From positions 36,850-100,849 of the forward strand of contig JAAVTG010000425.1 in NCBI GenBank assembly GCA_011947345.1: a stretch of DNA of 64,000 bases. Direction: 5' to 3'. This document shows positions 1 to 9,179 of the stretch, piece after piece. The DNA comes from Phytophthora quininea. Its lineage: Eukaryota; Oomycota; Peronosporomycetes; Peronosporales; Peronosporaceae. Every line of letters begins with the position of its first letter. The stretch's first letter is position 1. Position numbers and translations under genes: made by a program. The notes below the pieces were generated by a model. The model saw nothing but the letters and a program-made list of their open reading frames with translations, had not been told where the DNA came from and ran no database searches.

Positions 1-14
1 GTAAGGAGTGCTAA
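1..14 (+). CDS. 3' end of an upstream acid-phosphatase paralogue (partial)
   Basis: The first bases read as the codons G/V-K-E-C-stop, with the stop at 12-14. The next two phosphatase genes end in GQEC-stop and GKECS-stop, so this is most simply the last codons of a further tandem copy whose body lies outside the window. Only four codons are visible, so the call rests on this resemblance and on the tandem context. Confidence 0.5.
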
Positions 15-482
15 GCCGTAGATGAGCTTCATTAACAAGTGAATATGTGTGAACCATTTTTGCTTTTTCAAGCCTAGTTTGCTGTTTAGTGTCAAAGGTT
101 TTTGTTGTTCGAGTATGTTTGACCACACGATAACGATGGATTCTGGGCATAGAGCTGTGTTAGTGATAGACGCGCTCGCGCATTTCCAATGCCTTTCGAA
201 CCCACCGTTGTGGACTTGAGCAGCTTTGGACGGACAATTTTCGACGTGAGGACGAGACAATGAGGCTGTTGCTGCGCCAACAAATCCCCTTGTGATTAAA
301 CGAGAGAGCCGTTTGTGTCGCTTCCTTGTCCGCTCACAATGACACGGTGGTCGAAGACCAGCTCATCGCACGCAGCACCAAAGTGCCTTCGTTGTCTCCT
401 CACTTGCGCTTTTGTCGAGGAGGAGAGACACTAGGGCCCCTGCGAGTAGAACAGGACAAACAACAGCGAGCGCGACGTCAAG
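15..482. other. Intergenic region upstream of phosphatase gene 1
   Basis: No supported gene is seen here. It must hold the 3' UTR of the truncated upstream copy and the promoter of the next phosphatase. A loose Inr-like stretch (CTCACTTGCGCTTTT, near 400) is too weak to call. Confidence 0.5.
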
Positions 483-1997
483 ATGATGTCCAAGAAGGCG
501 CAGATCATCGGCGTGGTGGTGGTGATCGCCGTGATCGGTGTCATCGCCGGCATTGTGGTGACTCGCCAGTCTGACAGCAGCTCTGCTAGCGAATCGTCCG
601 GAACGACAGGCTCTAGCTCAGGTTCGCTGGTCGGAAGCTCCGGCGGATCGACGACCAGCTCGTCCAGTGGCACTGGCACCGTGACCAAGAAGAAGAAGAA
701 GACCACCAGCTCAGGCTCCTCCGACAAGATCACTTCAGACCCGACTTCCGGTGCGTTCACCCTGCTAACTAGTTTACCAGACTATGATTAACATCTTCTC
801 GTCTCTTTCCAGCCAAGTTCACGTTGACTGCATTTGCTATCGGTGACTGGGGAACGACGGTCTCTCAGGACTCGTGCTGCACGCGTTCGTCGACCTACAA
901 CGACTACGACGTCAACGCCGAGGACATTGTTGCGAGCGTGATGGACCAGCAGGCTTCCGCTGCGTCTGCGCCGCCCAAGTGCATCCTCAGCCACGGCGAC
1001 AACTTCTACTGGACGGGCATCGACACGGAAGGTAGTCGCGATTCGCGTTTCACCACCACATTTGAAGGCAAGTACGGTGGCTCGAACATCAAGATGGTGC
1101 CGTGGGTGAACGTCCTCGGCAACCATGACTACGGTGGTGCCAGCTACATCTGCACGGACGGTGAGAACTTGGCCAAGTGCTCGTCCGCGGATGATCTCGT
1201 GTCGGCTCTTGACAACAAGTTCAAGTGGCAGTCGGAGTACACCAGTCCCAACGACGACCGCTGGATCTTGGAGGACCACTTCTACGTCTACTCGATCGAG
1301 GACAAGGACTCTGGCGTGAGCATCGACATTTTCAACGTCGACTCTGGAGATGCCAGTACGCACGGCGCCCAGCAAACGTGCTGTCAGTGCTACGGATACG
1401 CTGAGGGCGACGACAAAACCTGCAAGAACACAGCTCGTGGCGACGAACTATGCTGTGGTGGTGATACCGACATGTTCGACGCCTGCATGGACAAATTCAC
1501 GGAGTGGAGCGATGACTCCGCAAGCAGCTCGCCGAGAAGGTGGCGTCGTCCACGGCCACTTGAAGATCGTCAACAGCCACTACTCGCCGTACGCGCACTA
1601 CGACGAGACCGGCATGAAGAAGTGGTTCGACATCCTGGACGGTTCGGGCATCCAGCTCTGGATGAATGGCCACACCCACGGCGAAAACCACGACTACTCG
1701 TCCAAGTACAAGGTCCACTTCGTGGACAACGGAGCTGGTGGTGGTATTCAAAAGGAATCTGCTAGTGGCATCCCTGAGCACGCTGCTGGAGAAGTGGAGG
1801 CTATGTGGGCGTACGGCGGCCAGGAGTACGGCTTCATGTCGGTGGAGGCGTCGAAGGAGTGGCTGAAGCTGCAATACCACACGGCCGACGACTCGTGGTC
1901 GTTCGCTGAGAGCTTCAACTCGACCAAGATCGGTGGTGTCGCCACGAAGCACTGCTGGTACATTCCGCTCGACGGCGCCGAAGGACAGGAGTGCTAA
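483..1997 (+). CDS. Purple-acid-phosphatase-like metallophosphatase 1, membrane-anchored (two homopolymer frameshifts)
   Basis: Calcineurin-like metallophosphatase that should hydrolyse phosphomonoesters outside the cell. Exon 1 (483-750) encodes a short cytosolic N-terminus, one hydrophobic signal-anchor (IIGVVVVIAVIGVIAGIVV) and a Ser/Thr/Gly-rich stalk with a KKKKK patch. A 62-bp intron follows, then the catalytic domain with the metal-binding motifs GDWG, GDNFYW, GNHDYGG, VNSHY and GHTHG in order. Start at the ATG at 483; an ATG at 486 is equally possible. The frame breaks at about 1518 and 1562. The paralogue alignment there (NSRxQL...TWKIVNSH) shows one C and one G missing from short runs, so sequencing error is likely. 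It is the first of three tandem copies (78% or more similar by eye in the catalytic part). Confidence 0.85.
751..812 (+). other. Intron in phosphatase gene 1
   Basis: The 62-bp intron begins GTGCGT and ends TTTCCAG, with branch-point-like CTAAC/TTAAC inside. Removing it joins ...SDPTS to AKFTL, exactly the uninterrupted sequence in the neighbouring paralogue (...SDPTSAKFTL at about 2745-2775). Gene 2 has no intron at this point, so it was gained or lost after duplication. Confidence 0.8.
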
Positions 1998-2512
1998 GTC
2001 GTGTCTTTTTACGTGGAGGGAGTGCAGGGAGAGGAAGCTGGCATCGTTTGACAGTGAAATGCAGCGATCTGGTTCCAATCCCATGTGTTTTTGCTGTTGG
2101 ATAGCGGCGGATTAATCTCAGGAGCTGTCGGGCACGAGCTTTAATCGCAATGCTGTTCGCAGCAGCAACTTGGCCCACGAGAGAGAGAAGAAGTCAAGCA
2201 ATCGGCCAAAGCCATTCATCACTTCCTTGGTCTCCACGACTTTCGCCAAAAATGCTTCCAACAAACCCCATCCATGGCTATATCTTGTAAATAGTTTAAA
2301 TAAATCAGATACGCCAATACTCGGATCAAGTCAAATCTTGCGTCGATCCGTTCCAACCCCTTCTTTGTGAAGATTTCATAGAGGCTATCCATGTAATATC
2401 CATGCTATCCATACTGAACGCTGGTCAAGGATTTTTGGCCATCTTGGTGGTGCAGCCACTCCTCGATTCGCCGGCCAGCCCAGAAGCAAACAGGAACAGG
2501 AAGCAGTCTACG

Positions 2513-3950
2513 ATGCTGAACCGCAAGCTGCTCATCATCGGTGTGGTGGTGCTCTGCGCGGTGGTGGGCGCCATCGTCGGCGTGATCGTCGCCACCATTC
2601 GTCGTCGAGCTCGTCGACGTCGTCGGAAGAGTCGGCCAACGCGGGCGGCAGTTCGACGACGTCTGGCAGCGGAACGTCCTCCACCAGCAAAAGTCGTCCA
2701 CCTCGACGTCCTCCGGCAGTTCCTCTATCACTGCCACGGTGACGTCGGACCCGACGTCGGCCAAGTTTACACTCTCCGCTTTCGCCATCGGCGACTGGGG
2801 CACCACCGTCACGAAAGACTCGTGCTGCACTCGGTCCGAGACGTACAACAACTATGACGTCAACGCCGAAGACATTGTGGCCAGTCTCATGAACACCCAG
2901 GCGGGCAACGACGACGTCAAGCCCAAGGCCATCATGAGCCACGGGGACAACTTTTACTGGACAGGCATCAACAGCGAGGACGCCCGCGACTCGAGATTCA
3001 CCACCACATTTGAAGGTAAATACGACGGCGACAACTTGGCGGGTGTCCCGTGGATCAACGTGCTGGGCAACCACGACTACGGTGGCGCCAGTTACATTTG
3101 CTCCGATGGAGACAACAACGCCAAGTGCAGCAGCTCCGACGACCTAATTACAGCGCTCGAGAACAAATTCAAGTGGCAGTCCGAGTACACGAGTCCTAAT
3201 GACGACCGGTGGAAACTGGACGACCACTTTTACGTGTACTCGATTGAGGACTCGAGTTCGGGAGTCAGCATTGAGATCTTCAATGTAGACTCGGGCGATG
3301 CGGACGTCCACGCTGCTCAACAAGTGTGCTGCCAGTGCTACGGATACTCGAACGGAGATGATTCATCGTGCAACAACATTGCGCGAGGAGATGAGTACTG
3401 CTGCGGAGGCGACACGGACATGTACGATGCCTGCTACGCCAAGTTCACCGAGTGGAGTGACGACTCGCGCACGCAGCTGGCTGAGAAGGTCAAGACGTCC
3501 AATGCGACGTGGAAGATCGTCAACAGCCACTACGGACCGCACGTACACTACGCGGAGACGGGGATGAAGAAGTGGTTTGATATCCTTGACGGCTCTGGAA
3601 TCCACGCGTGGGTGTACGGCCACACCCACGGTGAGAAGCACGACTACTCGTCGTCGCTCGGTGTCCACTTTGTGGAGAACGGTGCCGGTGGAGGTATCCA
3701 GAAGGAATCGGCCAGTGGCATTCCGGCCTATGCCAGCGACTACGTCAAGAACGAGTGGACGTACACGGGCGACGAGTACGGCTTCTTCTCGCTGCAGGCG
3801 TCCGAGGACTGGCTCAAACTGCAGTACCACACGACCGATGACAAGTGGTCGTTCGCGGAGAGCTTTAACAGCACGACGATCGGCGGCGTGGAGACCAAGC
3901 ACTGCTGGTACATCCCTGCTGACGGTACGGAAGGCAAGGAATGCTCGTAA
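2513..3950 (+). CDS. Purple-acid-phosphatase-like metallophosphatase 2, membrane-anchored (frameshifts in the stalk)
   Basis: Tandem paralogue of gene 1 with the same layout: N-terminal signal-anchor (LLIIGVVVLCAVVGAIVGVI), a Ser/Thr-rich stalk, then an uninterrupted catalytic domain from about 2739. It carries GDWG, GDNFYW, GNHDYGG, VNSHYGPH and GHTHGEKH, the five metal-ligand blocks of the purple acid phosphatase/calcineurin-like fold, and ends GKECS. There is no intron. The stalk is read in three frames: one shift near 2595 and one at the AAAA run at 2689-2692, where a fifth A would rejoin the Ser-rich frame to the catalytic frame. The start ATG at 2513 is chosen because it precedes the same basic-plus-hydrophobic anchor as in gene 1. 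Confidence 0.85.
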
Positions 3951-5164
3951 GCTGGCTGTTGTCTTCGTCGAAAAGATTCACGTTCCAGCAAGTACCAAGC
4001 CAAGCCAGAGTGACGTGCATTAGCGTTCTGTCGAGGCAGATACTTTTATATTAGTTTGGCTGAAAAGCATAAACCCACCCAGACAATCGTACCGCATTCC
4101 AAACTGTAGCTCATGTCGACTTTACTGCTCTAATCCAAAAATGTTGGACGCGCGGATGCCAATCTCGCCATGAGGTTTCTCAACAACTGTAAATTAACAT
4201 CGCAGACGTGCAGAGATCGAAGGGCAAGCAGAAAATGTTGCATCTGCTGGGAATCGGAGGGCAGCTCGAAAGGCAGTACCGGCATTAAGAAATAAATGAA
4301 TGATCCAAGACTACATTTTTTTCTTCTCTTCTTGCCAGCAGCATGCTTAGCGCGTTCGTCATATTGTGTAAGCAAAATTGAGATCCTTATTTGCCGAGTT
4401 GCGAATCGTAGCGTTTGCCAGCTAGAAACAACAGGTCATCCTCTTGCATCGAGCTTCTTTTACTGCTAACCGAACGCACAGATAGAGTATTCACGACTGA
4501 ACAGCTTTGCTAGTACATTCCACTCCAACACCTAACAGAAAAACGATTCGAGAGCATCGCCCTATACTAAGGAAATGATCTCTAGGTTCTTACGGCGTTG
4601 GAAGCGGCAAGCTGACCAATTTCAGTCCCCGAAAGCTGTGGGGCACTTCAACTTCACGTTACGAACCGTGACAGCTACGCACGTTGAGCGATTCCAGTGC
4701 CCTATGGATAGTGCAGCTGGCGTGCTACGCTGCATAGCGCAAGCCGTGGGGGCTGTCCTTTGGCGCAACATTTTGGCGTTCAATTGTCTTCGCCTTGTCG
4801 ACAGCTTCATGCAACAACTTCATATACTGTATCTCCATTCGGAGTAAGAAGAGGACCCTCGTTTTGGTGCACGACAGCCACAAAAGGCTCGGAGTCCGGC
4901 ACGCATGCTCAATGCTCGTCCGCTCGCCAGTCGAGCCGCATATCCAGCGGCAAGAAACAAACGCGCGAAAGTTGTCTCCACGTCGCAGTTTGGCACCAAG
5001 CTAATCACAAACAATACGTTGGCCAAGACAAATGCCCCCAATCCCTCGGTTTCTCAAGTGAATTGTTTGATCGCCCCGACCACATGATGATCTTTGCGAG
5101 CGGCAATCCCCAGCCTCGAGGGCATAGACTGCGCCAGCGGTCTGGTTCTGGTGGTTGATCCAGT
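3951..5164. other. 1.2-kb region with no supported gene
   Basis: It lies between phosphatase genes 2 and 3. Only short open frames without recognisable motifs or coding bias are present, on both strands. The base composition is more AT-rich than the flanking genes. It must contain the 3' UTR of gene 2 and the promoter of gene 3. Confidence 0.5.
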
Positions 5165-5178
5165 TCATTCTCCTTTTC
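5165..5178 (+). promoter_or_regulatory. Inr-like core promoter of phosphatase gene 3
   Basis: TCATTCTCCTTTTC matches the oomycete initiator consensus TCATTYYNCAWTTT at 12 of 14 positions. It lies 60 bp upstream of the ATG at 5238, the usual distance for this element. Confidence 0.45.
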
Positions 5179-5237
5179 GCTGTCAGACCGACCGACAGAC
5201 ATTTTCCCTTTGGTAGTACTTCTCCATCTCTTGCATC

Positions 5238-6515
5238 ATGCTTAGCCCCAAGGTGCTAGCAATTGGCGCTGCGCTCGCTGCCACAGCTTCGACCTCGACG
5301 GCGTCCGATGCGTCGACCCAGCACTACTCGATGTCTATCTTCGCTATTGGCGACTGGGGCACCACCACGTACAAGGGTTCGTGCTGCTCGCGGTCGGCGT
5401 CGTACAACAACTACGACATCGTCGCCGAGGACGTCGTGGCTAGTTTGATGGACCAGGAGGCCGGCAACACTATCGTCCCCAAGGTCGTGTTGGGCCACGG
5501 CGACAACTTCTACTGGAACGGTATCAACAGCCTGGAAGAACGTGACTCGCGCTTCACGACGACGTTCGAGGAGAAGTTCAATGGCGAGCACATCAAGACG
5601 GTGCCGTGGGCGAACGTGCTGGGAAACCACGACTACGGTGGTGCCAGCTACGTCTGCCAGAACGGCCAGGGCAAATGCAACAGCGCGCAGGAGTTGGTGC
5701 AGGCCATGGAGAACAAATTCAAGTGGCAGTCCGAGTACACAAGCCCCAACGACAACCGTTGGAATCTGAAGGATCACTTCTACGTGCACAGCGTCCAGGA
5801 CCCCGAGAACGGCATCACCATCGACATCTTCAACGTCGACACCAATGACGCCGACGTCCACGGCGCCATGCAGGTGTGTTGCCAATGCTACGGGTACTCG
5901 AACGGCGACAGCGCGACGTGCCGCAACGTCGGACGTGGCCACCAGTTCTGCACTGGAGGCGACACGGCCATGTTTGATGCCTGCAATGCCAAATTCTCCG
6001 AGTGGGGCGCGAACTCTCGTAACCAGCTCGCGGCGGCGGTCAAGGCGTCAACGGCGACGTGGAAGATCGTCAACAGCCACTACGGCCCGCACACGCACTA
6101 CGCCCCCGACGGCATGAAGAAGTGGTTCGACGTGCTCAAGGACTCGGGCATCCACCTGTGGATGAACGGCCACACCCACGGCGAGAAGCACGACTACTCG
6201 TCGAGCTACAAGATCCACTTTGTGGAGAACGGCGCCGGCGGTGGTATCCAGAAGGAGTCGGCCAGCGGCATCCCGGACTACGCGCGCTCGTACGTGGACA
6301 AGAACCTGTACACGTACGGCGGCAACGAGTACGGCTTCTACTCGGTGCAGGCGTCCAAGGAGTGGCTTAAGCTGCAGTACCACACAGCCGACGACAAGTG
6401 GCAGTTCGGTGAGACCATGAGCGCCACCAAGGTCGGTGAGGTCGCCACCAAGCACTGCTGGTTCATCCCGGCCGACGGTGGCGAGGGATGGAAGTGCCCA
6501 TGGTCGGCTGCCTAG
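5238..6515 (+). CDS. Purple-acid-phosphatase-like metallophosphatase 3, secreted
   Basis: Intact 425-aa gene. A cleavable signal peptide (MLSPKVLAIGAALAATASTS, then cleavage near ASTASDA) replaces the membrane anchor and Ser-rich stalk of genes 1 and 2, so this copy should be released. The metal-binding blocks are GDWG (residue 38), GHGDNFYW (about 86), GNHDYGG (about 130), VNSHYGPH (about 277) and GHTHGEKH (about 311). The Cys-rich insertion QVCCQCYGYSNGD is shared by all three copies. Expected role: extracellular hydrolysis of phosphate esters for phosphate uptake, or handling of host phosphoesters. The exact substrate is not visible. Being unbroken, it is the best reference for repairing the other two copies. 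Confidence 0.9.
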   Translation: MLSPKVLAIGAALAATASTSTASDASTQHYSMSIFAIGDWGTTTYKGSCCSRSASYNNYDIVAEDVVASLMDQEAGNTIVPKVVLGHGDNFYWNGINSLEERDSRFTTTFEEKFNGEHIKTVPWANVLGNHDYGGASYVCQNGQGKCNSAQELVQAMENKFKWQSEYTSPNDNRWNLKDHFYVHSVQDPENGITIDIFNVDTNDADVHGAMQVCCQCYGYSNGDSATCRNVGRGHQFCTGGDTAMFDACNAKFSEWGANSRNQLAAAVKASTATWKIVNSHYGPHTHYAPDGMKKWFDVLKDSGIHLWMNGHTHGEKHDYSSSYKIHFVENGAGGGIQKESASGIPDYARSYVDKNLYTYGGNEYGFYSVQASKEWLKLQYHTADDKWQFGETMSATKVGEVATKHCWFIPADGGEGWKCPWSAA

Positions 6516-6637
6516 ATAAAAACCCAAAACATTGCAAAATAAAGTTGAAGATTGTTGCAACATTTAACCTTTTACGTTGAAGATAGGCTAATAATTTAAC
6601 CGATTTACCCATAAAACTACTTCAGAATAAGACTGCC

Positions 6638-8098
6638 ATGGTGCGCTCGCTGTGTGTGCTCTCCGCCGCGCCAGGCCTCGTCAGCGCGTGGAACATGCAC
6701 GCCGTGACCTCGTACCAAGCTCGCGTGGAGACGTTCGCCCCTCGATGGGACGCTACCAACCAGGCATTCGTCTCCGGGCTCCCCGATTCCTACTCTTCAA
6801 GCGGAAGTAACTTTACCTTCGAGCAGCGATACCGAGGCACTCTAGACTCCGTCACCACCTCCAGCGTGGAAGGCGCTCTCATGTACCTGCAGCGAGACTG
6901 CATCGACATTGGCGCAGACCCAACCGCAGCCAACTGCCACCGACGAAAAAACGTCAGTGTCATCTCCTTCTTGGAGGTGAAAGTGGCGCAGCCCAATGCT
7001 GCGTTAGCCGAGTACCAAGCCCAACGCTACATGTACCCAGAGTACTGTCCGTTTGTCGTCATGCAGGACGGACAGTGTCGATATATGGACGAGACTAACA
7101 ATGGAGACGCCAGCTCCAGTTCCAGCTCGGAGCATCCACCAGAATGCAAGCAATTTAACGGACTAGATGGCCAGCCAGATATCGGCCCATGCGTCGGCGC
7201 TCAAGCCTTTTCGGCGGATATGGTGGCGCCATACCTTGATACAGTGTGGTTCTCATATCCTGGAAGTTGTGTTACGTCTAGTTGGAGTGACAAAAGTGAG
7301 TCATGTCGAGCGAAACACCCTGGCGGGTTGTGTCCATTTGGCACCGAGCCGGACGGAGTCACGTGCACGTATTCGTACAAGATCTTGGGCTATTTGTCGA
7401 TCGATCAGTTGGTAGGAATCACGGCGATCTCGACAGTGAATTCGACAGCTACAAACGTAACGGAGTCTGGGAGTTCAGCTTCAGACTCGTCGGAATCGGC
7501 GATTGACAAGATCCAGAAGGCTGGTAGTAGATACTACAAGAACTACAATGCGTTCTGCAGAGCTGGCGGCGTCGAGTTCCACTCGTACGACCAGGATAAG
7601 ACCCTCGGACTTAAGAATGTGACTAGCATTCCGTTCTGGAAGAGCCCGTCGGCACTCGAGACCAACGTTGCTCGCACGAACTTGATGATCGCTCTGTATA
7701 ATGAACTCGCGGATGAAGACACCAACCACATGCAGAAACTACCGACAGATCTGGATGCACTGAGGGAAGCCAATCCTCCCTGTTACGAGAACGGATTGGC
7801 GTGTTATGATGCGGAATTCGGTTGTCGACGACACTCGTACGCCCAAGTGTGCTCTGTGTGTCGCGGTCAGAGAGATATGTGCGTCCGACAGATCTCAGCG
7901 TACACTTTCCCGGCGCTTGAGAAGGTATCACGCTCGGTTTCTGACAGTGAACTTCGTAGCGGGATTTTCGCCACTCTTGCCGCTCAAGCTGCGGCGAGCT
8001 CGGGCAGCGGCAATAGTGGCGCTCCAGCTACAAGTACTAGTGCTGATGTGGTTGCGCTTGTATTAGCATTGCTGGGTAGCTGGTATACGTTGCGATGA
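6638..8098 (+). CDS. Secreted Cys-rich protein, probably GPI-anchored, function unknown
   Basis: 486-aa open frame with a short N-terminal hydrophobic segment (about residues 4-18, RSLCVLSAAPGLVSAW), many cysteines (runs such as CYENGLACYDAEFGC and CSVCRGQRDMC), several N-glycosylation sequons and Ser-rich linkers. The C-terminus has a small-residue region followed by a hydrophobic tail (ADVVALVLALLGSW) typical of a GPI signal. I do not recognise a named domain. It starts 122 bp after the phosphatase stop and is likely a separate transcript. The unbroken long frame and balanced composition make it a real gene. Confidence 0.75.
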   Translation: MVRSLCVLSAAPGLVSAWNMHAVTSYQARVETFAPRWDATNQAFVSGLPDSYSSSGSNFTFEQRYRGTLDSVTTSSVEGALMYLQRDCIDIGADPTAANCHRRKNVSVISFLEVKVAQPNAALAEYQAQRYMYPEYCPFVVMQDGQCRYMDETNNGDASSSSSSEHPPECKQFNGLDGQPDIGPCVGAQAFSADMVAPYLDTVWFSYPGSCVTSSWSDKSESCRAKHPGGLCPFGTEPDGVTCTYSYKILGYLSIDQLVGITAISTVNSTATNVTESGSSASDSSESAIDKIQKAGSRYYKNYNAFCRAGGVEFHSYDQDKTLGLKNVTSIPFWKSPSALETNVARTNLMIALYNELADEDTNHMQKLPTDLDALREANPPCYENGLACYDAEFGCRRHSYAQVCSVCRGQRDMCVRQISAYTFPALEKVSRSVSDSELRSGIFATLAAQAAASSGSGNSGAPATSTSADVVALVLALLGSWYTLR

Positions 8099-8382
8099 GC
8101 TTGATGGTGTCCGGGGAACGAAGTTATGTAGAGCTAAGAGCAAAGTAAACGAAGCACATACGTAGTATACGTGATTGCCTTTGTTGGCATGGCCCCTCTT
8201 GGATCTGAGGAACGCTGCTTGTGCCGTCACGCTCAGCATATCGACTAGACTTTCGACAGTCACACCTTAACTCAGAATGTTCAATGGACTCAGGTAAGAG
8301 TTTTGGATTCGTATGTACTTGCTACGGTAGTCTGGGTTTTTACGACTCCGATCGGTTTTGTGGCCCAACTAGTGAGTGGAGC

Positions 8383-8733
8383 TTACTCTCTCGTGATCCC
8401 AGCATCCTTCTCGCACTGGGCCAGCAACAGCTCGCACTTGTTGGAGTAAGTGTTTCCTTCCTCGTCGTCGATCGGGTTGAACTCTTGCGTGCACGCGAAG
8501 TCGCACGGGAGAGGAGGAAACGTCAGGCGAGGGCATCGTCCTTCCGAGACTTGAGTCACGTTGCCGTCGCTCTTGCAGGACGCAATGCCCAGCTCGCACT
8601 TGTTGGAGTACGTGACCCCATCGGAGTCGCAGACTGGCTCCTCCATCACGTCGGGACATCCATCCGAACAATTGCTGGCAGCGTTGGTGGACGCGATGGC
8701 GAGCGCTGCGAGGAGGCAGAAGGAGAGCTTCAT
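8383..8733 (-). CDS. Two-domain Kazal-type serine protease inhibitor (EPI1-like)
   Basis: 116-aa secreted protein with signal peptide MKLSFCLLAALAIASTNA. Domain 1 has the six-cysteine Kazal pattern (C-SDG-C-x7-C-...TYSNKC-x6-C-...-C), with Asp two residues after Cys2 as the likely P1. Domain 2 has the TYSNKC core but lacks Cys3 (Asp in its place) and Cys6. This is the same atypical two-disulfide form known from P. infestans EPI1, which inhibits apoplastic plant subtilases. The longer frame upstream of 8733 is rejected because the signal peptide and the Inr-type promoter both point to the ATG at 8733. It ends 284 bp from the stop of the preceding gene, in convergent orientation. Confidence 0.92.
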   Translation of the reverse strand: MKLSFCLLAALAIASTNAASNCSDGCPDVMEEPVCDSDGVTYSNKCELGIASCKSDGNVTQVSEGRCPRLTFPPLPCDFACTQEFNPIDDEEGNTYSNKCELLLAQCEKDAGITRE

Positions 8734-8761
8734 GGCTTGGCTGGTTGTTGTGCTTTGCTGG

Positions 8762-8777
8762 AAATTGGAAAGTGAGC
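8762..8777 (-). promoter_or_regulatory. Oomycete Inr core promoter of the Kazal inhibitor
   Basis: On the minus strand GCTCACTTTCCAATTT matches GCTCATTYYNCAWTTT with one substitution. It ends about 29 bp upstream of the chosen ATG. Confidence 0.7.
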
Positions 8778-8783
8778 TCGCTT

Positions 8784-9179
8784 TAATCTCTTCTACTTGT
8801 GTGACAATGCAGCGCCTCAATGCCGATTGACTGTGTCAGCAACTGATACTTTTGCTGTTCGAGGGGATTGGGTGATTACGATGCCACTGCGTACAACAAA
8901 CACGCTTTCGATCCAAGTGTTGAATATCGTTCGACCTGCATTTTATTGTTAGAATAAAATCGATATTGCTTTCGGTAACCAAGAAGAAAAAAGTCGAGGG
9001 CACTGAACAATACCGCCGCTACAAAACTAATAATTGGTGCCATTTTGTTAGATATTTTTGTTGTAAACTTGGTCAGTGTTATTTGCAATTTATTTCAGCG
9101 AGGTGCCAATTATAACATAAACGACTACCTACCGGTAATGAATAACAGATAAACTCATAAAAGAGCGTCTCCACCGCCA
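8784..9179. other. AT-rich spacer before the Helitron array
   Basis: No gene is seen. The sequence becomes AT-rich from about 8930. Its last base, A at 9179, is the left half of the AT insertion target of the Helitron array. Confidence 0.5.

Noticed and set aside
788..1375. Minus-strand frame of about 195 codons opposite phosphatase gene 1
   Set aside because: It is antisense to a conserved catalytic domain. The same shadow appears opposite genes 2 and 3.
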